NCBI GenBank assembly: GCA_047495785.1
Contig: JBLDXI010000004.1
Location: forward strand, 1,116,001-1,180,000
DNA: 64,000 bases
Direction: 5' to 3'
From: Lepidodermella squamata
Lineage: Eukaryota; Gastrotricha
Part shown: positions 33,776-45,222 of the stretch, in pieces
Layout of the letters: every line of letters starts with the position of its first letter
How positions within the stretch are numbered: position 1 is the first letter of the stretch
The notes under the pieces: model-generated
The model's database searches: none
Told to the model about the DNA's origin: nothing
What the model saw: the letters and a program-made list of their open reading frames with translations, nothing else
Program-made: the position numbers and the translations under genes

Positions 33776-34457
33776 ATTTCAGCAGAGTTTCCTTCCACGT
33801 CACTAAAATTCTCGAAATTAGACAATACCTGAACATGACGCGGGTCTGGTTCAATGATCTGCGTTTGTGGCAATAAAACAGAATAATGAATTATAGAGCA
33901 AATCATCGACTAGGGTAGTTTCTCTTCCCAACTGCTAACTCTAAGCTTTGCTAATGAAACGTAGCACCTCGGCTTTTGGCTCCGACATTTGAATTGTCTG
34001 ACTCGAGGAAACATGTCCATACCTCCAAAAACACAGAATCGGTTCTTCCCATCTCACGCTTGTGCTTCTGTTTTTCCACTAGCACTCAGCAATAAGTACA
34101 AGTAAAAAAATCATTTGTGTTTGCCTCTTCATTCACGTAAAATACACCGCTTTTCACGTGTCACCTTGAAACTGAAGTAAACAAGCTTATATCCGAGTTA
34201 TTCAACGACGCTAACGATATGATAGCCCGATCTACTATTTCAGAGTATATGCCGGGTCTGCATTTAGCTTGGCAACTAAATGACGTGGGCTTAGTGAGGG
34301 TGGACTTCTATTTTAGGCGATACGGTATACTTACTTTTTCCGCGAAAGTCTAGATGGGAAAACGACGGAAACAACTATTATCTTGCTTAAATATATGCCT
34401 AAATGCTATAGTATACGCAATCATATTCAATTTTTTCGCTCGCAAATGTTGTTTGCG

Positions 34458-35365
34458 TAAAGCTGGATTCCTTAATGTGCGACAGAGCGGCGACAGAGCG
34501 CGAAGTTTTTTGTCGCATGGCAATTTCAAAAATCCGCAAAGCGACAGTCCCGTGATTGTCACAGTCGCGCGCGCACACAACAACAGCAGCGCATACAGAG
34601 TATTAAAAAAAACATCGCCGGTAACTTAGGGCGGCAGTATTCTTCGGATGAAATTAATTGTATGTTTTATAATAATCTACCACAGATGAGGTAAAACGAG
34701 CGGTTTTTTCAATTGTGATTTATTGAACAATCCTCATCATTAGTAATTTTTGCATTTCCATCTTTAAAATTACGCGCGTGTGCGCGCGGAGATATTTGTC
34801 GCTACTTGCGTTTTCAAAGGTCGCAAAATATTCATAAAGGTAATTGTAATAAAATGTATTGACTTCAATAAGTATCACACACCTATCACCGCAATTCGTA
34901 TGAATTTTAATCGGATAATTCGAAATTGCAGACAGAACTGTGGCTTATGTTTGACGTGGAATAAGAAGCACCGCTTTTGTCGTATTCGCGATCCAAGTAT
35001 CTTTTCAACATACCGCAAATGTCACCTGGCGCGGCTTGATTTCAAGAGTAACTCGTGACGTCTTCTGCCTGTCGCGCGGCTGGAATAGTCGCGCCGCGTG
35101 GACGAAATTCCACTAAAACGGGGCCTGCGACACGTCGAACCGTGCGCTCGCGACAATTTCTATTGTTTATGTGCAACGCGCGCATTGTTTGGAGTTCGAC
35201 TTTGTGAATAGTAGCAACTAGCAACGACAGCCGCGCGCGACACTGATTCGACGCCCTCGACTTTTTTGGGAGTTAGTGAACTCAGGCGCGATTGGCGATT
35301 GTAGCGTGCAATAGCGTACTAAAGTTAGTCATGAGTTGCAGTCGCGCATTAGTGAATCCAGCTAA
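34458..35365. mobile_element. 902 bp inverted-repeat element, PIF/Harbinger-like TAA target
   Basis: The left end AGCTGGATTCCTTAATGTGCGAC pairs with the right end GTCGCGCATTAGTGAATCCAGC with a few mismatches. TAA lies at both borders (34458-34460 and 35363-35365). GTCGCGC words recur inside. A 3-bp TAA duplication is typical of PIF/Harbinger, but so short a match is weak and no transposase frame is present. Confidence 0.6.
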
Positions 35366-35379
35366 AGCTTAGGTTGGGA

Positions 35380-35485
35380 TAAGGAAAATCGACCTCCCCC
35401 TTTGGTCTCTGGTGCAGTTCACCTTGCGGAGCGATTGAACTTGTAGGGAGGATCCTTACCCTTCCTAGCGGTACTTCGCTCTTTG
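35380..35485. repeat. Diverged relative of the 38909-39056 MITE
   Basis: Shares in order GAAAATCGA, CCTCCCCCTTTGG, GAACTTGTAGGGA-like sequence, CTTCCTAGCGGTACTTCGCTCT. The ends are too worn to define a duplication. Confidence 0.5.
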
Positions 35486-35647
35486 CAACAACTTAGCTAC
35501 GCACTTATGATTAACAGCCTTTTCCAACCCTAATGTAAATACAAACACGTGTCTCCCGAACCTGTGCAAATATATTGCGGGTACGCTGTACGATTTTACG
35601 ATAAGATTTTCACCAAATCATTGCAGTCTGATTCTTCCTTCTCATTT

Positions 35648-36782
35648 TCAAGGGCTTACGATGGTTTTTAGCAAAAATTGGCTGTTGCTGAGCTGGGAAC
35701 CAGTTTCTCGGCGGCTGACATTCTTTTGAATCATCGACATTACGAAATCGCTAAGATCTTGCGAATAGCCACGCGATGCATCAAATTGTTTCGGAGGTTT
35801 TCTTGATTGAGAATGAGAATTATTTTAAATTTCAAATTACTTGACTCCCTTACTGAATGATATCGAGTTGATTGTCAAACTGGTACAATGTTCAATGTAG
35901 AACTGATATTTTTTCAGAATTTCGGAAAAAACCCACCGGTTTAGCAAAATTAGCAAGTTCGAACAAGGTGACACCCAGTGACCACCAATCACTAGCCGGG
36001 GCGTATTTTTTACCGCCTAGAATCTCCGGCGATGCATACAGCAAAGTTGCAACACCAGTGAATTTCGTTTCGGAATTTCTAAGGGTGGACAAGTTATATT
36101 TAAATTCTAACCATATATGCGCGGATTATACGGGTCATATGTCTTAGCTATTCCGAAATCGCCAAGCTTAACAGTGTTCGAATCGCCGCTCAACAAAATG
36201 TTTTCTGGCTTGATGTCCCGATGAACTATAGAATTTGCATGCAGGCAGTTGACGGCTGAAACAAGTTGTCGCGACCAATTTTGAATTTGGATTTCATGTA
36301 TCGGGCGTTCAGCTTTCCGATAGTACTTTGACAAATCGCCTCCTTCGCAAAACTCCATTACCAGGTAATACATCGAATCGCCAATTCCGGCTGCATTTGC
36401 ATCTGTATTCACCCCTGGAACAGAATTCTATCCGGATCATCGGACATGGATTCAATGGAATTTACCTTACGAAAGCTCCGTAGACTCTAACAATGTTCGT
36501 ATGGTTTACCTTAATCATTTTGATATGCTGGAAAATCGAAATGGGACTCTTTTTACCGAAATAATTATAATCCTAAGTTACCTCTTCTCTGGTCATATGA
36601 ACAATTTTCTTGGCCAATTCTGCGTTTGCCACTCTTCGGCAGATTTCAGTTAAACTAGCCCCTTTTACAACATAATTTGAATCCTCCATTCGCTGGCATT
36701 GCCACGCCGATCCGAAGCCACCGCGGCCCAGAAACTTTATTATCTTGAACTCCGACATTGATTTGTAAGGCGAATCAGACAT
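35648..36782 (-). CDS. NEK-like serine/threonine protein kinase, 5 or more exons
   Basis: Exon 1 (36782-36582) encodes MSDSPYKSMSEF then the glycine loop IKFLGRGGFGSAWQC and VVKGASL with the ATP-binding Lys. Exon 2 (about 36527-36471) has NHTNIVRVYGAF. Exon 3 (36414-36132) carries YYLVMEFCEGGDLSKY, the catalytic HRDIKPENILL, and DFGIAKTY. Exon 4 (36078-35937) has TGVATLLYASPEIL and DWWSLGVTLFELA. Exon 5 (about 35830-35648) has DFVMSMIQKNVSRRETGSQL, the usual last subdomain. All catalytic residues are present and the layout best resembles NEK kinases. By my reading the exon 2/3 and 4/5 joints do not keep frame, so there is either an exon I missed or the gene is damaged. There is no C-terminal coiled coil. 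Confidence 0.75.
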
Positions 36783-38220
36783 TTTTCAGCGGAAATTATC
36801 AACGAATCTCAGTAAAATCTGTCGCAATTTTTACGGTTGAAGACTTCAAAATGTATTCTGCATTGATAGGACAAAATGTTAACCGAGAGTGCTCCTTTTC
36901 TATGTACGAAGTATTTTTTAGCTTTATCAAGTTGACGTGATCCCACCCGCGCTTGCTATTCTAGCAATTCCCGAGAAAAGTCACCGGAGATAACAAGCGA
37001 AGGACCGCATTTCCTCCCTTTCCTCTCTTGTAACTAACAAGAATCCTGTTTACTTTAGTGTATTCTGGGTTGCCGTTGGCTTTATCTGCCGCTAAGGCCG
37101 ACGCTTAAATTGCTGATAGTAAAACTTGATAAATGCACAAGCCATTCTGGAAATTATGACACTAATGATAAGTTCATGAAGAAAGAGTAAAGAGTTCATT
37201 ATTAGCACAGTGGCAGGTGAAATGCTGGAAAATGTTTTCATTTCAAGCAGAGACCCCGAATCAAAGCATGCCTCAAATGATAGCCATACAGCGGAAAAAA
37301 CAAGTTGGAGCCTGGAAAATTATGTGGCCTGAAATTACTAGGAATAGCTTTTCCTACTGCGGAATCACTACTGCATGAAAGCTTTAGGAGGCAGTCCTAC
37401 CCGGAAAGGCTTTTCGAGGCTGATTATCAACTCAGGGGCTTGATCAAAGTTTTGATGTGACGTTTTGGGTTAAATGCCTCCCTCGAATAATTGCCTGCTT
37501 TTTCACTAGTTTTCGAGTTCGGAAAAAGTTGATGAAATACAGCTGATTCCCAAAGTATCCAAGACTCCCTGGACTCCCCTTTCTACAGCGTCATTTCATT
37601 CATCATTATTCCATCATTATTCATATTCCCTCTTTTCTGCAGCTAGGGCTGCAACACTGTATTTCTTCCCACCACAGGCTATGCAATTTCTCACAAACAA
37701 AATGTATGACATGCTACTTGTTATAAGGCAGTAAAATGTAATTTTTGTAATTTTGCGCTACAAATTTGAAATTCAGAATTGGCATGAAAATTTAGACTAG
37801 TAATTTTTAAATTAAAAAAAATAGGGAAATAATGTGATGGTAATTTTTAGGAAATTCGCGCGCGTCATTGATCGCTAGTATTGATCCATGTAGCAAAAGC
37901 GTTGGCAGCTAGTTGGACTATTCTTTACAGCTCGTTCGTCGCCATTTCGAATTTCGAAGCAATTGTACATTCCAAATTGTACATTTTCGTTCGTTTTATC
38001 TGGAAAAAAGGACAAAATAAAAAGCTTTTCGTTTCGTTTCGAAGCAGGGCTGCAAAACATGCAGAAATGGCGCAGTGGCTGCGCAGGAAATTTTGGCGAA
38101 TTTAGGAAATTTTCGGCAATAAATGCATGAAAACAACATGAGAATTCTTCCAAACTGCTCCGTCAAATTTGAGAGGGTTTGTAGCGTGTTTAAAGGGAAA
38201 TTCTTCTTCATTTTCTCTCT
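36783..38220. other. No gene recognised
   Basis: AT-rich, only short frames without motifs. The first few hundred bases should include the kinase promoter. No repeat pair was noticed. Confidence 0.4.
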
Positions 38221-38569
38221 TCCTTGTCAGTTGAAATCGCTAGTCATTTTGGCAAATACAGCAAACGAATTTTTCCATTAAAGGAAACTCCGGGATGTAA
38301 GATCGCACATTGGAATGAACCTCGAGAAATGGCAAATCACCCTAATAAGACCATTGTTTGCGAACCCCTTGAGAGAAAACATTGCTCTGCTTTTCCTGAG
38401 GGCGGTCTAATTTATATTAATCTAGGGTCCGAATGCATTCAGGTTGGTGACAAACTTCGAAACTCCAAATTTCACACAAGACAGAGCGAGAAAGAAGTGT
38501 TTGATAGGATATCTCACGATCAGCCGATTGGCAACCATTGCTGACGAAGCAGACCGGCAAGGTGTCTAC

Positions 38570-38830
38570 ACGGCAACATTTTAACCTGGAATTTCATTCA
38601 TGCGATCAAATAAATGCTGCTGATAAAAGCTCGAATTACATAAAGATGGCCGACCACTCCATCATGTTACAAGGGTGAAAATGATAGATTTATCGGAAAG
38701 AACGAAGGGCGCTCTTCGACGACATATGACATATGATTCTCGAGATAGGGGTACTTGCATGTATTTTCGGTTTTGAATCCCGAACTTTTAGACCAAGGGG
38801 TCCCTCGCAGAGGGTTCTATATAAACTTTT
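38570..38830. repeat. Duplicated segment, copy 2 (with 29180-29545)
   Basis: Direct, gapped copy of 29180-29545, with the landmarks AACCTGGAATTTCATTC, GATAAAAGCTCGAA, GGCCGACCACTCCATC and ACCAAGGGGTCCCTCG. In both copies a TATATAA word follows the CCTCG/CAGAGGG palindrome. Confidence 0.65.
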
Positions 38831-38908
38831 ATCGGGATTTCTTGCCCGATTATCTCGAGTTTGGGGGACGGTACCCCCTTTTGCCCCCTGTAATTCGTAA
38901 AGTCTGTT

Positions 38909-39056
38909 CAGAGAGCGAAGTGGGACCGCGGAACTGGTAGGGACAACGAAAATCGATATAAGGGTCCCCCCTTAGGTGCTAGATTGAGCTCACCATACGG
39001 ATCCATGGAACTGGTAGGGATGATCACTACCATCCCTGGCGGCACTTCGCTCTCTG
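38909..39056. mobile_element. 148 bp hAT MITE with perfect 8-bp target duplication
   Basis: The ends CAGAGAGCGAAGTG and CACTTCGCTCTCTG are perfect inverted repeats. AGTCTGTT is repeated exactly at 38901-38908 and 39057-39064. The core TAAGGGTCCCCCCTTAGG is a variant of the window-wide GGGTCCC family. Confidence 0.92.
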
Positions 39057-39159
39057 AGTCTGTTTTTACCTTATCTATGTACTTCATAAACGCAAAACAT
39101 GTTGATGATTCATTTCGGCACGCACACTACAAATGTGTCTTTTGTAGAAAACGTGGTTT

Positions 39160-39415
39160 TGCAGAAGACGTGGCCTGGCACGTCACAGATTTAACGGCAT
39201 TAAATAGAGATGAATGGCAAACAACGGTTTCAGAATTGGAAAATTACGAATTTCATGGTGAAAGCAAATTGCTAACTGCGGGGTGGGCGATCTTTCTTAA
39301 ATTTGGCCTTCCTTCGCCTTCCACAAAACCCGAAAGGGTATAGACGCCTTAGTCGAGTGGAAGTTAAATAAAATCATTCATATTCATATTCGAATTCATA
39401 TTCGAATTGAGCCTC
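39160..39415 (+). mobile_element. 3' end of a second LINE copy (5'-truncated)
   Basis: The encoded tail DLTALNRDEWQTTVSELENYEF aligns with the ORF2 terminus of the full element (LAELASFEKDEWRMIVNSIDNYEF). The 3' UTR also matches: CTTCCTTCGCCTTCCACAAAACCCGAAAGGGTATA then GTTAAATAAAAT. The tail repeat here is CATATT/CGAATT type rather than ATT. The 5' break is not resolved. Sequence divergence suggests an older or different subfamily. Confidence 0.75.
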
Positions 39416-39528
39416 GTAATTTTATTTTTCAAGCTGCAAGATTCTAAGAATATTAATGGGGAAAATAGTGAACGCGTCTTCTCGTCTGCCGGCGTGCTCT
39501 GATCTACGTCACCTGGCTTCTCTATAGG

Positions 39529-42503
39529 TTATAGAACAAGTGGCGCGTTCTTTTCGTTGAATATGGGGATATATGTTTCGCAGATTCCGGAAACTGCATA
39601 ATCTTCCCAAGGAATCGACAGCAGACCATATCTGCCGGGAGTGTCTGTCGCAGCAATTACACAATCATATTTAAGATTCGGGCCACCATCTTCCCAAGAG
39701 AGATCCTCAGAGTTGGAATTTGAAAGGCCGATCCATGTCCTAGAAGCACTCAACATCTGCTGGGCCATTAACGTCTCGTAGGTTGTTATTATAGTGGCGA
39801 GTCGACCGGAACCATTAGCGCAACCAGCAGTTGCTTGAGTTCTAGTCGTTGGACTGCCTGGGCTCGGTGTCATGAAAAACGATTTCCTAGCGCTAACGCA
39901 GCTGCTTTCAGTCGGATAAGCAATGATAGGTGGAGGGCGAGTTTCTGTGGCCAAGCAGCAGCCGCCATTACTATTCGATCGGCAAGTGCGCGTTCCATTA
40001 GACGTCTCGCATTGATAAAAGCTTGGAGAAAATAAAATTGACCTTTTGAGCTAAGAGCTAAGGAAAAGTCACGAAAAACTCACTTGATTTTACAGGTCAG
40101 AAAGTTGTTGAAAAGCAGACCGTTACCCCACGAATACTAAATACATAGAACAATTTCGAATCTTATCTTATTCGAAATGAGCGAGAAGATTACTGTAAAC
40201 TCTGGGCAGTTTATTGTTTTCGGAATTTAGCTAGGCATCCATGCATTTGATGTGTTGACCCTGTGATAAGATGCAGTTTTTTTTAGAAGAATAAGATGAA
40301 CTGTTCAAGCCATTACTTGGGGCAGGTTTACAGCCGGAAAATTCTGGTTTTGACCAGTCAAAACATCGCTGATGTGGGTTCATGTAAGCCGGAGCTAGGT
40401 AGAATTGAAAAGCTTCATAAATCTTCAAACTTCAACGAACACTTTACCGGATTTGCAATCGTCGGAGGAGTTGTAAGTAGCCCCTGTGATACTACCGATA
40501 GGACAAGAAGCATATTTCGACGCAGGCACGCATTCAACTAGCGTGTAAGATGTCTCATCCAAGCAAATTGTATGAGGCTTCTGTTAGTGAATACACATAA
40601 AATGAGGTACTTGAAAATAGCAACTTCCCGGGACTCTACAAAATCGAAATAATCTGATAGCCTGCTAAATCTATTTTCAAATATTAATCGTCCTAGTTTA
40701 TAGAAACCTGTGACAAAAGGCAATCGGCGTAATTGCTCGCAAACTCAGCCTGAGATCTCAATGTCGATAGCTGCAAAAACATACGTCTGCATATCCATTC
40801 GAGAATAAGGGAGGAATAATTTACGACTGCCGTGGGAGATGGGCAAGTGCTACGGCATATAGGACGAGTGGCAGTTGAACAAAGTCCAGCTGGCTGCAAA
40901 AAAAACCGTGATAATTCTGTGAGAATAAGAAAATATCAGGGAAGACGTACGCCTGTAGTGCAGTGAAATCTGTCCACGTAAGCTCTGCTAATAGATGCCT
41001 GTAAATAAGCTATGAAGCACGTTTTCAATTTTCGGGGCGTTTCAAGCCTGTTGAAAGCTTGTACTCCATGGCGTTGATTGGCAGCCAAGAAAAGATGCGT
41101 CTCTTGGGTTGAAGCATCGATAGAACGGCTCAAAGTCAGTATCATTTCGAATAACTGGCATTGAGAGAAGATTGAAAAAGAAAGGCATTTTACCTTTAAT
41201 GCGCTCATTACTTACTGTTTTGTTCTGTGATACATGCGCGCAGCGTGCTTCGAAAGCCAATCAGCGTCTAGATATCACGATAAATCATGTTCTGAATCTC
41301 GGTTTCTTCTGGCAAACTGACCGCTTTAGGAGGACACGGGCCATTTTCAGGAATACACGTATGCCGGCCTTTATTGTCGCAAAGCCGAGCTTCGAAGTTC
41401 TGTTTGACACCGAATGATTCATAATTCAGTGAAAATGAAATTCCACCAACCAGGAAATCTTTGATTGCTGACCTGCACAGATTATGTTGAGACTGGAAAT
41501 TGAGCCCGATGAATTCAGATATCTAAAAAATTAATTTAGCTAACACATTCATTTTTTTAACTCATTCAAATCCAAAGTTTTGCTGGAAATTGAGAAAATA
41601 ATTATTGCTGAATTCCTTTTCATTTTAGACGGATTAAATCAGGAATAATTTGACCTCGGAGGGCGGGGACTACTCCAAAACAAATGACACCAAAATAAAA
41701 GCTACCATAACAGCAAAACCTTTCGATTGTTGCGCAACGAGAACCATTGGATTTTTTTTAACTGTTTTGGTCTCTTTCGTTTTGTCTTGGCTGTTTTGGA
41801 GTAGTCCCCGGAGGGCAATGTCAAATTAAATAATATTCCAAGGATCTGACTAAATTCTGTAAACAAATTTGGATTCAGTAACAAACCATGACTTCGTCAT
41901 TTTTATCGCAGCCGAGATTACGAGGAATGCATCGCATGTTGATTGTTTTGTAGTTGAAGCAGCTTCGAGCGGACTAGTAAGGAAGTGAATTATCTACTAA
42001 TTTTCAGTGGTCATTAATTTTCGGTTTGATCTTTCAATTCAGTGTTTTCGCAAAAAAACCGAAATTAAAATCACCGAATATTAATCCTAAATAAAATCAA
42101 TCGATTGTTTCCTCAGCAGCCAGCCTAAAACCGAATTCAAATCCATCAAAATTTGATGTGCAGGCTCCAAAACCGAAGATTAATGACCACCGACCACCGA
42201 GAATTAGTAGATATACAGTAATGCTCGAGTTCTGTTTATCGAAGTTAGCGAGAAACTCACGCCTTCCGAACACGAGTCGAGAGACGGCAAAGCATAGCCG
42301 AGCTAAATTTAAGGCAATGAAACTGGCAGGCTGTGAAGGATGAGACTCAACGAGGAGCTCACCGGAATTTCATCTAAGAGCGAACAGTTCATTTTACAGC
42401 CTATGAAGACATCATTCAAGCGTGAAAAGCAACGCTTGTATTCGGCTTCGACTAAACCTTGAGAAATGATCAAGGCGAGTATAATTCGAAGAAAAAAGGT
42501 CAT
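39529..42503 (-). CDS. M2: secreted eight-repeat (4-Cys) C-type lectin-domain protein, about 14 exons
   Basis: Exons in gene order: 42503-42363 (signal peptide MTFFLRIILALIISQG, repeat 1 KRCFSRLNDVFIGC), about 42330-42286, 41973-41887, 41522-41451, 41399-41322, 41267-41216, 41154-41048, 40998-40951, 40893-40825, 40770-40708, 40580-40448, 40394-40260, 40135-40083 and 40021-39529. The last exon has the CTLD (TWIGLSNSNSEDLSWEDGG ... SGICETY). Most joints keep phase. Oddities: exon 7 ends at a GC dinucleotide instead of GT (CAACAG/GCTTGA). The exon 12 to 13 joint does not keep phase, and the expected first half of the last repeat is missing between them. About 520 residues. A MITE sits in the intron at 41665-41809. 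The CTLD has WIGL but no EPN/QPD. Expression as an intact protein is likely but not certain. Confidence 0.75.
41665..41809. mobile_element. 145 bp MITE in an M2 intron
   Basis: The ends GGGGACTACTCCAAAACA and TGTTTTGGAGTAGTCCCC are perfect inverted repeats. GGAGGGC is repeated at 41658-41664 and 41810-41816. The central part is also partly palindromic. The superfamily is not determined from these ends. Confidence 0.85.
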
Positions 42504-42953
42504 AGCTCTAATATTCAAATTGTTGAAAATGAAAAAATTAATGTCGAAGAAATAGGCCGATAAATTGTCAACCAAGCGAATAATGGTCAATCTCATTAAA
42601 TTTTCAGCAACACGCGTTCGAATCGAGAACAATTTTTCGATCTCGTTCTCCTTTTTAGCTAACTAGACAAAAATTGATTGTCCACGTCTCAGTTACGTTG
42701 AAGCCCATTTTATAATTGGCCAATTTAGGTCATTTTTTGTCCTAATTGTACTATTGCGCAACTCTACTAAGCGGACGAGGTCAAATTCCGAATCCAAGCA
42801 AACAGTCAAATTATTGTCGTGCGACTAATTTTTCACGATTGAAGTTCCAATTCCACGTCATTCTGAAATTTTCCAGCGATTTATTCACCTCATTTTTAAT
42901 GAATTTCCAAGGTTGTGTTAGAAAGCTTGACTAAAACATTTCGTAGCGCAGTT

Positions 42954-44619
42954 ATGTTAAGCATGATGAATCTTGTTCTCTCAATGATTCTATGGCAACT
43001 GATAGCCTCATCGCCATCGTTAGCAGCGAAGTCGCGTTGCTTCTCAGTTTTCAATAGCGAATTTAACGGCTGTAAAAACAATTGCTCACAACAGTTAGAG
43101 TACCAGGTGATCATCGAATATTATTTGGATTCATCTAAACAATTTGGTTTAAATTGTATTTTATTGTAGACTGGGACTCCGTTTTCTTCATCCGAGAACT
43201 GCAAAAACGGGGTGAGTTAAAACTTATCATTAATTTCTTAAATTTGTCACATTTCTGTCGGTGCAGGACGCTATACTTTGCTACAACTACAAGACTTACA
43301 GCGTTAGATGCATTCAAGACCGTTTCAAATGCAACAGAACCAACGAGCGCCAAGTTTGTCTAACCTTTCGCTCTTAATCCGCTCTTATCAATTCCATTCA
43401 GGCGGGAGTTTTCGAAAGACACGCATTATTCGGGGACAACTGGTCGGATTGCAGAAACACGTCAGCGCGCTTCGCTGTTAGTGAAAATCTTACCAAATCT
43501 ATCTCATTTTTTTCGAATTCAGTCACAGCGATTCGAACGCTGCATGAGAGGCGAATCTTTCATAACCTGTTCTCCTGATTCTCTCGCCTGTCCATTCAAT
43601 TTGGTACTTGGGCAATGTCTTAACCTCTGAATCAAAACTGTTCCACTTTCGTAGGATCCAGGCGACGAAGCAACTTCGTTTCGCAATCTCGAAGCATGCT
43701 TGAAGGGTGAAGGTAAATTTTCATAGTTTCCTCGATGAATCTAAGCTATGAATCTGTTGAAAAGTTGACCTTGCGATTCTCGAGGACCAAAAGCCGCACA
43801 TTCGCTGTGTTGACGTAAAGACTCGACATTTCTTGGGTTGCCGTCGGCGGAATACAGCCTGCTCACCAGATGCCGAACTGTACGCGCCTCGGCCTTTTGC
43901 CAACAAGGACTTGTGCCTTAAAGGGGTGAGTCATTAAGCTCTGAATTGACAAAGGTTCCCTCTAACGTTTGTTACATTCCAGACTGCCGTGCTTTGCAAC
44001 ACCACGTCAGGCAAAGTTTGCAGCGCGTTCTGTGAAGAGGATTTGCAAACGGTATTGTTTGGTTTTTTGTGCATGACTCATTTTCATAATGGGGTTTTAC
44101 ATAGGAAATTATTTACTCAGCTTCACAAGACTTCCCCACAAACTATGCTCAATGTGAACAGAGCCGAGTCGCTTCTGGGAACCATACAGTTCGTTTTGCT
44201 TATTGAATTCGTGAAATCCTATTTAAACTTGGCCCAAACAGCTTGTGAAGAATTTTACGGTTGCGGTAACGGATGCTGGGACATTCACTCAAGATGACGC
44301 GAAACGAGCCTGTTCGAACTTCACAAACTCTCGTTTAGCTTTGATCAAAACTGAAGCTCAACGGCAAGCTGTCTACGCCGTGATGACGAACGCATCGATC
44401 ACCACTGCTTACATCGGCTTGTCGAAAACCAAGGACCAGTGGTTGTGGGATGATGGTTCAGCTTATGACAACATGCCACCCTGGGCGCCTGGCTACCCGT
44501 CCGGGGCGAAGATGAACCGATGTGTTGGGCTGGCGAGCATTCTCGATGTAGCTGTTCAGTTGACGGATGGGTCTTGCGATTCGCCTTCAGCTAGCGCTTA
44601 CATTTGTGAGACTCTGTGA
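42954..44619 (+). CDS. Array gene A: five-repeat (4-Cys) C-type lectin-domain protein, 10 exons
   Basis: Exons: 42954-43106, 43170-43211, 43267-43353, 43402-43476, 43523-43603, 43655-43712, 43765-43925, 43983-44051, 44105-about 44165 and 44242-44619. Exon 1 has the signal peptide (start MLSMMNLVLSMILWQL) and SRCFSVFNSEFNGC. Exon 7 carries the landmark KPHIRCVD ... CSPDAELYAPRPF. Exon 10 is the CTLD: DDAKRACSNFTNSRLALI, AYIGLSKTKDQWLWDDGS, MPPWAPGYPS, CVGLAS, DGSC and YICETL. Exon lengths from 2 to 8 are the same as in B and E. The donor after exon 9 is poor (GTCGCT), and this may reduce joining to the CTLD exon. About 387 residues. The short-form CTLD has four Cys; WAPGYP stands where the sugar-binding triplet would lie. 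Confidence 0.8.
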
Positions 44620-45222
44620 TACTGCTCATTTACTCCTCTCTGAAATTGGTAAACTCGTATTTTGCCCATTCGAAGCAGTAAGTGAACTAGTTAGGTCTAC
44701 TTTTTAGAAAATTAGTACTTGGTTCAGTATCCCAAGTTTCGACCTGTTCCGACAAATTTGAACGAGTGCCAGAAAAGCCTGCAGTTGATATAGTAATTTA
44801 TATCAAGGCCCATTTTGAAATTCTAAAAAACGATCGAAACTGTTTCTTTATCCTGTCCGCGATTTAAATCCGCGATTTAAAAAAAACAATTTGATCTAGT
44901 TCTCCCGTTTGCCAATGAGACAAAAAACTATTGTCAAATCGAAAAGTGTTCAGAATTATTTTTTTCGATTGCTTTTTCCAGTTCAGTTTTTAGCTGATCA
45001 AGGACAATAGACAATATATTTGTCTGGTCTGGAAAAGCAAACGACGTCAATCACAGAAAATAAATTTATCCTTTACGAATTATCGGCCTAGGCCTAGTTT
45101 TTTGGTGATTAGCTTCATGATAGAGATCTGATTTCTCCGTAGCTTTTTTCACTAAAACCAGGCTCTAGTGAATATTGAAATTGTTTTCATAAATTTCCCC
45201 TACTTTTAGACATTTTTTGAAA

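Noticed and set aside
38224-38544. 106-codon + strand frame with three or more Cys
   Set aside because: An acceptor-like CTTGTCAG precedes it, but it matches no family I know, shows no signal peptide and has no companion exon. Likely chance.
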